The position numbers and the translations under genes are program-made. From assembly GCF_050624435.1 (NCBI RefSeq), contig NC_134545.1, forward strand, positions 85,013,563-85,077,562: a stretch of 64,000 nucleotides of DNA, read 5' to 3'. Below are positions 40,850 through 52,136 of the stretch, piece after piece (the stretch's first letter is position 1; each line of letters opens with the position of its first letter). This DNA is from Tenrec ecaudatus. Its lineage: Eukaryota > Chordata > Mammalia > Afrosoricida > Tenrecidae. The notes beneath the pieces were generated by a model. The model saw only the letters and a program-made list of their open reading frames with translations. It searched no databases and was not told where the DNA came from.

Positions 40850-41645
40850 CAGAAGAAAGCTTTTTTATTGTGATTTGGAGGAGAATTTACAAAGCAAATT
40901 GGTTTTCACATCAATAATCCACCCGAGTTTTTTTTTGTGTGTGTGTGACATTGCAATCTCCACACTATTCCTCTTCCTCCCGGTGTTTCCCGTTTCCATT
41001 TGTCCTTCTTTCTGATGCTCTCTGCCTTTCAACGTTATCTCTGGGCAAACAGCGCTACCCGTTTGGTGTCACACGGTTGATAACTAAGGCGCACCTACAT
41101 CCCTTGTTATTGTTTACCTCACAGGCCTGTCAGTTGTTCGCTGCAAGTTGAGCCCCATGGGTGAGTTCAGTGCCAGGCTTGCAGGGTGACTAAGGGTCAT
41201 AGTCTAGTGAGTTCCACCAGTCTATTAGACCAGTAAACTTAGTGGTGGTTGTTTTTTGTTGTTCTTTTGTTCTACATTTTACCTCACTCAGGTTAGGACC
41301 TTCTACTGTGCTCCCATTCCGAGCAGTCAGTAGTGGTAGCTGTGTGCTGTTTGTCTGGTCTCAGGGTCACGGAGGCTGAAGGTACCCTGGTCCCTTTAGT
41401 CCTTTCGGTTCGTTGTTTCCATCTTTGATTTTCTTCACATTTCCTTGCCCTGGCTAGGGAGAGACCAATGGATGCACTTGTGAGGGCCACTCACAAGCTT
41501 CATAGACCTCCGTCACTACTCATTAATGTCACATGTAGAACACGACCTTTGTGGACTATGTTCTACCAACTAAGCCCAATGTCCTGGGAGGCTGTGCTTC
41601 GAAGCACCCAGGCTCCAGTGCATTCCCTCACGGTGTTTGATTATG
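40850..41645 (-). mobile_element. Second L1 3' UTR type, reverse
   Basis: It includes 'ttttattgtgatttggagga', 'aggttaggaccttctactgt', 'cattccgagcagtcagtagt' and 'gactatgttctaccaactaa', which I recall as an afrotherian L1 3' end. Open frames here are incidental. Confidence 0.55.
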
Positions 41646-41714
41646 GCTAAGAAGTTTTTGAAAACATGTTTTGTTGTGTTTGTGGCTTCATTTGTTGCAT
41701 ATGTAAATATATGT

Positions 41715-41840
41715 AAATATATGCTATAGATACGCATGTCTAAGCCGAGTTTTTCAGCACATTTTTCATGCAGTTTTTGTGGTAAAATTAGGTGCCTCGG
41801 CTGATATTCGGGTTGGCTTATACTCAAGTATATACGGTAG
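41715..41840 (-). mobile_element. Hairpin MITE with 'tataagccga' ends
   Basis: The right end, read on the minus strand, is 'taccgtatatacttgagtat' followed by 'aagcc'. The left end, 'gatacgcatgtctaagccga', is a diverged inverted copy. Between them lies 'tttttgtggtaaaattaggt'. The pattern matches a short, widespread vertebrate DNA-transposon MITE, but I cannot name its superfamily. Confidence 0.5.
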
Positions 41841-42061
41841 GCAGAAATATCTGTGTCCAACTTCCGTATATCCATGTCTCAATTGCCTTCACACACCAGT
41901 TCGGCTTCCGTACATACACATTCACTTGTAGATTGTTATTGTTATTTCAGGCCTGTGAATGGGGTAGCATTTACCACTGTTGACTTAGATTGTGTGTTCC
42001 TTCCAATGTCTCCCTCTCCTTGGATCATCTTGTGTTGATCTGGCGGTTACCTCTAGCCACT

Positions 42062-42265
42062 TGAGCCCTGGTGGCATAGTAGTTAACCATCGGGCTGTGA
42101 TGTGCAAGACCCGAAGATCGAAACCACCAGCAGCTCCAAGGGAGAAAGACAGGGCTTTCTACTCCCGTAAACAGTTACAGTCTCAGAAGCTCACAGCGGC
42201 AGTTCTAGCCTGCCTTAGAGGGTTGCTCGCTATGAGTTGGCATTGACTTGATGGCAGTGAGTTTG
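42062..42265 (+). mobile_element. AfroSINE
   Basis: 'gagccctggtggcatagtag', 'agggctttctactcccgtaa' and 'ttggcattgacttgatggca' give one of the best-preserved forward copies. Confidence 0.9.
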
Positions 42266-42269
42266 GTTT

Positions 42270-45200
42270 TTTTCAAGCCACTTCTTACTGTCAGCTCCTT
42301 AGACTTGCTATCGATCCTCATAGCACGATTCATGTAAACTCTTCCCCCAGCCTGTTTCTGAACTAACTCTGCCTCCCTCCTAGGTTTTCAAAATGAAAAT
42401 ATTTAAGCAGAGCCTGAAACTTTGAAATGATCCTTCGTAAACTGTTATTAATTTGGAGCCCTGTGAGGAGAGATTTGAATCCTGGTTCTTGCTAGGCTTT
42501 AAATGTCCGTGCTGGCTTTGTTTAATTGAAAATAGGATATTCATGCCTCCTCTATCATAGATAAGTGGGTTGTCTAGGTCAGAGCCAAGGACAGAGTGGA
42601 ATGTTTTGCTTTGTTTTGAACTAATCTTAAATAAGACTTTCTTCTCCCCTGAGCCCTGTGCAACGAATGCATATGCCCAAGTGCTCCGCCACGGCCCGGC
42701 TAACTCTGTCCTCCAAACAGCTCCTTGGTGTCGGTCCTGGACCAGCCTTAGACGCGAAGCTGGAAGAGTTGCCAGTAAAAGATAAAGGGAAAATATTCCA
42801 GGCTTTGGTAGATAAAATGTAATATTCCATACCCACCCACCCCACCCCAAAAGTCACAGTCAATGATACCTCTGCCTTTTAATCCTGGTGAAGACAACAC
42901 AGTGAAATGGAAAGGTAAATATATATATATATTCTGTTATTCAAATGATAAAGACTTGGCAAGTATAAGTACTTGCCAAAGGCAGAAGACCCCATTCCTG
43001 CCTTTAAAGGGAAGAGGAGAACCTGGAGAAAGAAGCAACAGCAAGTGTCATGGGGTTTGGGTATCAGCATAGTCAATGGAACGGTAAGGCTCAGGGAAAG
43101 CATTCTTATAGAACAGACCATTTGTTACTTCGGTTACAGCTGCAGTTGCAAGCCCGCCCCCAAAACAAACCAGTTGCTGAAGAGTGGATTCCTCTCATGA
43201 CAACCCTAGATATTTCTGGTAGAACTGGGCTCCTAAGGGCTTTCCACATCTGTGCGCTTTCAGAAGGAGATAGCCAGGCCTTTCTTCTAAGGTGCCTCTT
43301 GGGGGCATGTGAACTCACTGCCTTTAGCTCGTAGTGCAGTGCTTGAGCATTTTCCCTGCCCCGTGACTTCAGTAGGAAACCTCTAAATTGCCTAGTGAGA
43401 AATGAGGTGCTGTAATAGAGCACACCAACAGAGAAGTCTCCCACACCTTCCTACCAGGCCCCAGGCTGAGCAGTTCCCAGAGTTGACCCCTGTTATGGGG
43501 GTGTCTTTGGTATGAGGTAGGGGAAGCTTGGTGAGATCGGAAAGAAAAAGAGGTGACCACCAAGTGACAGGAATGTGTACTAATGGGCTCTGTTCACTTG
43601 AAAAAACAAAACCCAAACTACAGTAGTTTCTTTGCACGTTAGTTTTATGTTGTGACTCAAGTTACACCTATATGAAGTTTAGAGCCAGGTAGCCTCACAT
43701 AGCAGCCCCCCATCTACACTACCCTCCCCCCACCCCACCCCCACCCCGCTATCCTCTTTTTCTGCCGCTCAGTGCTAATCACTCTGAACTCCTTTTAGCT
43801 GCCTCCTTTTGGCATTGGCCTTTGTATCTCTAAATGGCATGCATGTTGGCTACTGACTGGTTCTTGTTCGTTTGATAAACTATGTGTTGACTTCCCACCA
43901 AGGAAGATGAGAATTGCATCTTTCTTTGCCATCACCACCCCAGTGCCGGTCTGTGCCTGTGTCTCCTCCCCCATCCTCCCCAAACAGCTGTGTTGTAACT
44001 TCGGTTAGATCAACATCCAGTGCTTGTATCATCCTATGTCAGTGCTGTTCACACACAGGGCCGGGAGTCTGGCTGTGACTTTTCCTCTTGCACAACCTTT
44101 TGTTGTCTCTGCGCAATCAGTAGCTCTTTCCCCGCCCCCCCCTTCATATTCTATGTACTTATCATTAATTGGACTCAATCTCACTACCAGTTAACTACAT
44201 CTCTTCTCTGTGTGTTTGGTCCCATCAGGCTTTCTTTCGACTTCCTTTTCTGAAGAGGCCTCTCCTGGAGCTCTCTTTCTTGCTCCAGGCAGACTGGTTG
44301 CTCTGTAAGCCTGCTGCAGACGTGTGGCCCCGGGAATTCCCTGTAGGCTCCTTCCAGAGACTTGCTTTTCTTCTCTCCTGGGTTGGATCTCCTGTTGATG
44401 GACCCTACATCTTCCTCTTGACTGGCTCCTGTCTTCTTTTAGAGACGCTCACGTTCCGTTAGTCTCAAGAAAGAGAATGTTAAGACATTGGCTTTGGCCA
44501 CAGCTGTCCAGCACCTCATGATAATGTGGCTACGTTTGGGCCCATGTCACAGACACTGTGGCCCTGCTAACTCAGAATGTTTGTCCTGCACGTCTGAGTT
44601 GTTTATTTTTAAGGAAGTCATTGATGATTTCCTCCTTGTCTGTTGAGGTTGTCCTCTTGCTCTAGAGTCTTGAGTTGATCCTCTATTACAATCATTTTTT
44701 TCTCTGGTTTTCTAATGTTTTTGCCCTTTCCTTCCTATTCTAAGCTTCCTCAGAGTCAGTTAGGAATGGGAGTACTGTAACAGTCCAGGTTCAAAGAGCA
44801 GCAGAAACTGCATTGTATTATCCAACAGGGGTTGCGGAGAAATAGGTAGAATATTTGCATAGGCCCCAAACCAAACTCACGGACATCAACGTGATGCTGA
44901 ATGTTAAATAAATACCCCAGTGCCTTTTTCCTTTTACCTTTCAGATTATTGGCAGCGAGACCTGAATTCTTCAGCTAGAAACTGACAACTTAGGGGAAAG
45001 AGTATGTATGATGTTTCCACTGGGTCCAGTCCAGTCAGGTGGCCAGAGATCTGTTTGGGTTCATCGAATGTGCCCTCCCTTTGAATGGAGGCTCAGTGCT
45101 TCTAATCAGCTACATTGTGTCCTTCTATTATATATAGGAACAGTCAAAAACCAACAGTTCTCTGTGGGGAAAGATCTGCCAAAACAGAAAACAAGGGAGG

Positions 45201-45870
45201 AAAAACCTAAAAAACTTGGAGGGAAACGATTGCGTGGGAGAAGAAAAAATCCCCCAAGTGACCCGGAATATACTTCAAGGAATAAGAAAATATTGCAACA
45301 TTGTAACGAGATGAGAGGCAATATAAGGGAGCGCTCAGAGAACAAAAGGAACTTCTGGAAATTAAAGGACGGGGGCTTGAATGTCAAACTCCATAGCACG
45401 TGTGAGAGGTACAGTTGAGGTTCTCCTTCCAGTGGACAATCCCTCAGTGTTTGGCCTAGAATTAGGAAGCTCCTGCCAATTAAAAACAACAACAACCAGT
45501 GTAATGACCCTGTTTACAGTGAAACCATCTCCTCTCTTCCAGGGAAAACGAGCAGATGCCACCGAATCGTGAATCTTCATAGGTCCTTTGATATAAATCA
45601 CGTTGCTTCTTGGCTCTCCCTACTAGTTTTCCAGGTGACCATTCATCCAGTTGTCACTCATTCCAGCTTCCAACGTCTTATTTTGGTCTCCCCCCTCCAT
45701 CTGTCTTGTTGTTCTTATGAGACAATAGCTTTTTTTTTTTTCCCAAAAAAATCACTTTACCATAATTTTAGTAGGATTTGGGGCAAAAGTAAATGCTTGT
45801 GATCAAGATGTTTTGCTTACCCTTAAATGTTCTGATAGTTTCTCACAACCTCTGTATTTCTTCATTCTGC
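42270..45870. other. 3.6 kb without recognised repeats or genes
   Basis: This is the longest stretch in the intergenic half with no AfroSINE or LINE that I can identify. The 136-codon frame at 45008-45418 is lysine-rich, with no known motif, and is not supported. A TA run lies at about 42919-42932 and a C-rich run near 43727-43748. Confidence 0.45.
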
Positions 45871-45872
45871 AC

Positions 45873-46195
45873 TCCGAGTGCCTCCTATGTGCCGTTGGGA
45901 CAGTCCACCTAGTTGGCACCAACTCATAGTGGCCCAATGAGCAGTAAAACAAACCCCTATCCAGTCCTGCCACGTCCTCATCACTGTTGCTGTGTGGGTG
46001 GCCATCATTGCCCCCGCTGTGTCAGTCCCTCTTGTAGAAGGACTTCTTTTCTTGCTGACCCTCCACGGTGGCAAGCAGTGAGCGTATAAGTCTCTCTTCT
46101 GGGACGGTGCCTCCTGAGAACTTGTCTAAAGCGTGCGAGACAGACGCTCACCATCCTCCCTTCTCAAGAGCACGTTGACTGTACTTCTGTACTGT
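45873..46195 (-). mobile_element. RTE LINE 3' portion (first piece of a split element)
   Basis: Plus-strand text such as 'ccatcattgcccccgctgtg' and 'tgctgaccctcc' is the complement of the RTE 3' region also present at 25895-26230. The next RTE segment resumes at 47938, so this element is interrupted. Confidence 0.6.
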
Positions 46196-46530
46196 AGTTA
46201 ATTTGTTAATATGGCCCTTCTAACCCTGACTTGTGACTCCTAGAAAATGATTAAGTGGCACCAGGAAAATATGATTCTTGTGGCACGCCAAGGGAATTTG
46301 ACAGCAGTGAATAGAATGCAGACGAAGGTGCGTGGAGCTCCGTTGGGGCGGGGCCTAATAAATAAGATGAATGAATGGAAGCCTAGCAAAGGGATTGGTC
46401 ACTTTTCCCACCCTGTTAAGTTTAAAGGGAGACAATCCGAAAGCAAGAGAGGAGACTCACTCCCACGAAGAAAGAAGAGTAAAACAAACACATCTTTTGG
46501 ACCCTACGTCACTGTGAGAACCTCCCAGAC

Positions 46531-46723
46531 CAGCGGTTCATATCCTGTGGGTCTCAACCCCTCTGGGGCTCAAACGACCCTTTCACAGGGGCCTCCCAAA
46601 TAATAACAGCAGCAAAATGACAGTGATGAAGTAGCAACAAAAATATTTTTATGGTTAGGGGATCACCACCACATGAGGAACTGTATTCAAGGGCCATGGC
46701 ATTAGGAAGGTTGAGAACCACTG
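46531..46723 (-). mobile_element. Short SPIN-type hAT MITE with target duplication
   Basis: On the plus strand it starts 'cagcggttcatatcctgtgg' and ends 'gaaggttgagaaccactg', the reverse orientation of the other two SPIN copies. Flanks TCCCAGAC (46523-46530) and TCCTAGAT (46724-46731) match at 6 of 8 positions, the length expected for hAT insertion. It sits inside a 1.7-kb block that interrupts an RTE. Confidence 0.83.
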
Positions 46724-46869
46724 TCCTAGATCCAGGAGGCAGGGGTGGGGGGTGGATGGGGAGAGAGAACAAGTTGTAACACCAGAGATGGTACATGAAG
46801 GTGGGGAGCAGGGCCAAAGAAAGGAGCAGCAGCCGAACTTGGAGATCAGCATGAGATGAGTGGGCTTAC

Positions 46870-47365
46870 TAGCTGTGTTAGTCTGGGTACATTAGAGAAA
46901 CCAATCCACAGAAACTCATATGTATAAGAGAGAGTTTTATATAAAGGGTAAGTGTACATTTAGAAAGCATCCCAACCCAGTGCTGCCCAAGCCCACAAGT
47001 CCAACATTAGCCCATATGTCCAACCCCAGTCTACAAAGTTCTCCAAAATCTCACAAAACACAAGCAATGACGCCGACTGCAAGAGGAAAGCCGAATCAGT
47101 GAACGTATAAGCATTTCAGTGCTGGTAGGGGTCTCTACACGGCTGCTCCAGCACTCAGGGCTGCATCAGGGTAGGTCCATGCGGCTTCTCCTCAGGCATG
47201 TGAGTCTTGCCAGTGGAAGCAGGGAACTGGCTAAGGCAGCTGCACCCTGGTTGATCATCAGAAAGAAAGAGACCCGAGAACAACGAGGCTCACTGAGGCA
47301 TTTATCTCTCTGCCCTTCAATTAACCCCCCGTGTGTTTATCGACCAGGTTGGCACAATAACTCAC
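46870..47365 (+). repeat. Probable unclassified interspersed repeat
   Basis: The text 'gagagagttttatataaagg', 'catcccaacccagtgctgcc' and 'caggttggcacaataactca' resembles a moderately repeated element I associate with afrotherian genomes. It has no second copy in the window. The class is unknown. Confidence 0.35.
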
Positions 47366-47937
47366 TGGCCCATGGAGCAAGGTGGCTGCAATGATCCAAC
47401 TGATGTATGAATGGAACCCTAGCATGAGAGAGCTGAATACATTTGAACTGAGGTTTATTGATGGAGTGGGATGCTTTGGGCACGCGTTCATGGACCTAAA
47501 GAGCGTTGTAACATTTACCCATGCAGGGCGCAGGCCAGGACTGAGCAGGTCTAAGGGCTGAGGGCCATGAGAGGAGGCCTGTCCTGCGGGGACTGAAAGG
47601 AACCTGTCTTCAAGGGGCCGAGAGGAGCTGAGATAGCTCTCCTGCTGACAGAGAGAGACTCTACCCACATGCTTCCTAATCCCGATCCTGAGTTATAGCC
47701 TGTTACTTCCCTAGTAAGTCCCATAATTGTGAATCTGACCTGTGAGTTCCATTTGGCCACTCCAATGACGTACGGCACCCTCCAGAGAAGTACAGAATCC
47801 TGTGGGAAGGATGGCTGGTGTCAGCGTAGGTCTAGAAGTTGGAGAAAGGAGGTATATAGGAAATGGCCTTGGACTGATGCTGAGGTTGATTCTCTCCCTC
47901 ACAAAATTAGAGAAGGCGGGGGGCGCCCACTTCATTG

Positions 47938-48135
47938 TTTCAGAGGTGTTTGTTCTTCTGGCAGTCCGCGAGAGAGTCGATGTTTTTTGCCAATGCTATA
48001 ATTCAGTGGCTTCAATTCTTCATTGGTTTCCCATACTCACTGTCCAGCTTCCAAAGGCATATGATGGGATTCAAAATACCATGGTGTCCAAAGTGACATT
48101 TTTGCTTTCTCATGTGTTAAAGAGGTTTTTGTTTT
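47938..48135 (-). mobile_element. RTE LINE fragment (second piece)
   Basis: It starts 'gtgtttgttcttctggcagt' and runs to 'gtgttaaagaggtt', aligning in order after the piece at 45873-46195. An L1 3' end interrupts it at about 48136. Confidence 0.65.
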
Positions 48136-49255
48136 GTTTTTCTAAAACATTTTATTGGGGCCTCATACAACTCTTACCATAGTCCATCCATCCATCCATC
48201 ATGTCAAGCACATGTGTACATTTGTTGCCCTCATCATTCTCAAAACATTTGCTTTCTACTTGAGCCCTTGGTATCAGCTCCACATTTTTCCCTCCCTCCT
48301 GTTCCCTCTCCCCCATGAACCCTTGATCATTTATACATTATTATTGTTTTGTCATATCTTACATTGTTCGACGTCCCCCTTTACCCACTTTTCTGTTGTC
48401 CGTCCCCCAAGGAGGAAGTTATATGTAGATCCTTGTGATTGGTTCCCCCTTTCTACCGTCCACCCTCCTGGTATTGCCACTCTCACCACTGCTCCTGAAG
48501 GGATCATCTGTCCTGGATTCCCTGTGTTTCTAGTTCCTATCTGTACCAGTGTCCATCCTCTAGTCTAGCTGGATTTGTAAGGTAGAATTGGCATCATGAT
48601 AGTGGAGGGGAAGAAGCATTAAAGAGCTAAAGGAAAGGTGTGTGTTTCATTGTTGCTACACTGCACCCTGACTGGCTTGTCTCCTCCCCACAACCTTTCT
48701 GTAAGGGGATTTCCAGTTACCTACAGATGGGCTTTGGGTCTCCACTCCGAACTTCCCCCTCATTCACAATGATAGGATTTTTTTGTTGTTGTTCTTTGAT
48801 GCCTGATACCTGATCCCTTCGACACCTCATGATCACACAGGCTGGTGTGCTTCTTCCATGTGGGCTTTATTGCTTCTGAGCTAATTGGCCGCTTGTTTAC
48901 CTTCAAGCCTTTAAGACCCCAGATGCTAAATCTTTTGATAGCCGAGCACCATCAGCTTTCTCCACCTCATTTGCTTATGCACACATTTGTCTTCAGCGAT
49001 GGTGTCGGGAAGGTGAGTATCATGGGAAGCCATTTAAATAAAACAAAGTGTTCTTGCATTGAGGAAGTACCTGAGTGGAGGCCCAATGTCCATCTGTTAC
49101 CTTAATATGAAACCTATAAATATATGCACATAGATCTATTTCTCCATCATTATATATACATATATTTACATATATACATGCCTGTATTTAGACCTCTATA
49201 AATGCCATTTGCCTCTAGTTCCTTACTCTACTTACTTTTACTTTCCTTAGGTCTC
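48136..49255 (-). mobile_element. L1 3' end, longest copy in the window
   Basis: On the plus strand it begins with 'acattttattggggcctcat', the complement of the AATAAAATG tail, and continues through 'gctttctacttgagcccttg' and 'agaccccagatgctaaatc' to 'atttagacctctataaatgc'. It lies inside an RTE, which resumes at 'aggtctcttacagcagattt'. It is 5'-truncated and noncoding. Confidence 0.75.
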
Positions 49256-49344
49256 TTACAGCAGATTTGCCCAATGCAATAATTCATTTGACTTTATTTC
49301 CATGGCTACTGATTATGGATCAAAGTAAAATTAATTTTGTAGCC
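49256..49344 (-). mobile_element. RTE LINE fragment (third piece)
   Basis: It reads 'acagcagatttgcccaatgc' onward, the direct continuation of the RTE broken at 48135. It is broken again by an L1-like insert at about 49345. Confidence 0.6.
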
Positions 49345-49503
49345 TTGTTTTTATTATTATTTTATATTATAATAGTTTTATTGACATATCTTACACAATC
49401 CAATCTATCAATTCCCATACAATTCTGTTGTTCAATCCCAATGAGTGGAACTATCAATCATCAATACTTTCAGCTCCCCATTCTTCCCCTTCCCTCCCTA
49501 AAA
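49345..49503 (-). mobile_element. L1-like 3' fragment nested in RTE
   Basis: The segment 'ttttattgacatatcttaca' to 'ccttccctccctaaaatgg' resembles another L1 3' UTR type found at 2170-2400 and 39605-39900. It separates two RTE pieces. Confidence 0.45.
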
Positions 49504-49615
49504 TGGAATTCTTGACAACTTCAACCCATTTCTCTACTTGTCATTGATGTACTTTGGTCCAGTTGTGAGAATTTCTGCTTTCTTTATGTTGAAGTGTAGA
49601 CTCATTAGCAACCTG
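49504..49615 (-). mobile_element. RTE LINE fragment (fourth piece)
   Basis: It contains 'attcttgacaacttcaaccc' and 'ggtccagttgtgagaatttc', which match, in order, the RTE text at 34935-35020. Confidence 0.6.
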
Positions 49616-49635
49616 TAGTACACAGGAGACACTTG

Positions 49636-49778
49636 AAGCACATACTGATAGACGATCAAAGACTAGCCAGAAGATAGAGCTCACCCAGATGTGCCTTTGT
49701 AGAAAGGCCTGGACATCTACCTCTAACTCTATGAAGCACAGTTCTATTCTAGGCTTGATGGCAACTGGTTTTGCTGGT
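49636..49778 (+). mobile_element. RTE-related SINE tail
   Basis: It includes 'gtagaaaggcctggacatct', 'ctatgaagcacagttctatt' and 'ttgatggcaactggttttgc', like the copy at 53390-53545. It belongs to the longer afrotherian SINE subfamily ending in 'cggcaactggttt'. Confidence 0.55.
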
Positions 49779-50159
49779 AAAAATAAAAGTAATGCAATAT
49801 AAATTTAGCTTTAAATCTTCAAGTCAAAGTTCCTTACATTTACCTCTTATTCCCAGATTTCAAATATATTTTATTCAATTTGCCTTTTTCAGTTGTCTAA
49901 CATCTGAGTACTGTGTCCATGCAGTGCAGTGAATTACTTGATATGGCTCTTCTAGCCATTGTCATTGTCAGTTGATGAGTGGAGCTATGCAAATATGAGG
50001 TATTTGTGCCCCCCAACCAAAGGATTGGCTCACTTGCTGATAAAACAAGTGAGCTACATGGTACCCATGTGGTGTGGGAACAGGCAAATAAGGCTAACTG
50101 ACCCGTCACAATACGCATGTTCCCGTGCCCAAATTTTGCTGAATTGAAATGAATTATGT

Positions 50160-51375
50160 AGAGACATTTTCTCTGATTGCCCAAGTGACTTTGGAATATA
50201 TAGGAGTCAGCTGGAAGAGGATCCTTTATTGCAAGAAAGTAATGAGTCTGATGTAATCGTATCTGACGGTGAAAATTATTCAGAAGAAGAATGGATGGAA
50301 AATGACATTTTACCAGCCTTGGAGGATTATATAAATCTTTCAGGCATAACAGTTCAACTTGAAGATCCATGAAGTACAAGTGAAGTAATGGATTAACTTT
50401 TTGATAATAATTTCATTGAGCTAATTTTCTCAAACCAACTTAATACTGTCACCAATTAAAAAAAAATGCACCTCTGCTAAAACTCCACCGTGGATGGAAG
50501 TTACCGCCAGGGATATAAATGCATTTCCCAGTTTACTTGGATTGCTGAGGCAGACGAAAAACATTAAGTGGAAAGGCTACTGGCCAGCTGGTCCTGTGCT
50601 TGAAGCAACCATAGTTCTTAAAACTGGCTAGAATGAGGCTCGAGCCAAGCCTTACCTGCTTTCCCCCGTTTAGGGATAATCCACAAGACAGACTTGACAA
50701 AGTCAGACGTCTTGTGCATCACTTTCTTTCAAAATGTCGGTCTCTCTATCACTCGAGGAAGCCAGGGTACCATGGAGAGGACGTATCCGCTTCAGAATGT
50801 ATGTCTGGCAAAAAGGACAAAGACGGGCTTTTCCGAGGGGGCGACTTTCGGAGGTGAGCGACAGTTGCAACGCCAAGACTGATGTGGGTGAAAGCAACAA
50901 AAAGCAACCCAAGACACTCTATTGCCCATCTTTCCGCCTTTTCTTGATTCCTGGCATCGTATTTACCAAGCTCATCACCCCCACCATGTGTCTGCCGCCA
51001 TGATATTACTGAGGAACAAACCACTGTCCTGGGGTGCTATGAGGGAGAACCGTGACTTGCCACAACTACTGAAAGAAAAATCAGAGACGCTTCGAAGGGG
51101 AGAAGTGACGGTTTGGCGCAAAGGGCCCCTTGTTTCTAGGATAGGGCTCTCCCTTGGGGGCCAGTGGGGGTGATCTCAACTATTCCTGATGCCTCTATGA
51201 AGACCACACACCCCAGAGAAAATCGATGTGTGTGCTGGGTTATATCAAGGATATGAAAGGAGTTAATGGGTGGACCAGTAGTCAGTGAATTGCAGTACCT
51301 GCCATAAAAGCATAAAATGATATAAAAAGTAACCTTCTTTTAGATCAATTTTGCCTTCGCTGTATTAAAATTTTT
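50160..51375 (+). pseudogene. Decayed piggyBac-like transposase
   Basis: A broken plus-strand frame shows the landmarks of DDE_Tnp_1_7 transposases in order: an acid-rich N-terminus (about 50210-50370), NPQDRLDKVRRLVHHF (from 50678), VPWRGRIRFRMYVWQK (from 50768), GAMRENRDLPQLLKEK (from 51033) and YIKDMKGVNG (near 51245). Several stops, two or more frameshifts and a missing middle segment prevent function. Terminal repeats and TTAA flanks were not located. It is not one of the human PGBD loci by position. Confidence 0.75.
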
Positions 51376-51379
51376 TTTT

Positions 51380-52136
51380 GTTTATTTGTTTGCCTTGGTT
51401 TTAAATGAATTTGGTTGTCTCTAAAGACTCCAAGTTCATTTCAGTTTTACTCCCCACTCCACCCACCTCCACTCCCATCCCTTTTTTCAGCCATTCAGAT
51501 GGATATTTAGGTTTGAAGGATGAGAAATCTGGAGGGATTAAAAAAATTTTTAAAAATATTTTGGTTGTGAATGAAGCATGTTGTATATATTTACACAGCC
51601 CACCTCAGGAAATGAAATCAACAGCAAGACCCGTTAAACCCTCCATAAATGTGGTTGTCTTCCTCTCCCCTCTCCCACACCACTGCATCCTTCCTTCCTG
51701 TATGCCCCATACAAGTTACTGCAACTATAATGTACAAAAACAGAAATGTAAATATTTACTATAGGATTAGCTAGCGAATGGGTAACTGATCATTCAGCTG
51801 AATGCTTTCTAAAACCGCAGTTCTTTCAGCATGTCCAGAAGAACTCACTATCAAGATTTCCCTTTGAGACTTTCAGGAGGATAAAAAGATCATATTAAAA
51901 AAAAACCTAGTGGGAGAAATAAATCCCACTAGGGTATAGAGTATGTTTTTCCAATGGTTAGTGCAGAGAAACTCGATACGTTTGCAAAACTAGTGTACCA
52001 TTGCACATAGGTAAATGCTATACAGTATCCCATGCCCCCCCAAATTATTAAAGATATAGAATAAGTTTTGTTTCCATGTGTGATGTGTAAAGAAAGTATA
52101 TTGAAGTTTACTTAGATGTTTTCATTTTATATTCCA
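51380..52136. other. A/T-rich unassigned DNA
   Basis: Between the piggyBac remnant and the LTR. Nothing further is recognised. 52800-53385 and 53550-53955 are also unassigned apart from a C-run near 53792. Confidence 0.4.

Larger units (their letters stand above)
46196..47937. other. 1.7-kb block interrupting an RTE
   Basis: It separates two RTE pieces that would otherwise be continuous. It contains the SPIN MITE (46531-46723), the unclassified repeat (46870-47365) and an unassigned part (47365-47937). Confidence 0.5.

Noticed and set aside
45008..45418. A 136-codon lysine-rich frame
   Set aside because: No motif or family similarity that I recognise, and no promoter or splice context. Composition alone is not enough.
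49897..50379. A 160-codon reverse frame
   Set aside because: It is antisense to the N-terminal part of the piggyBac remnant and has no features of its own.
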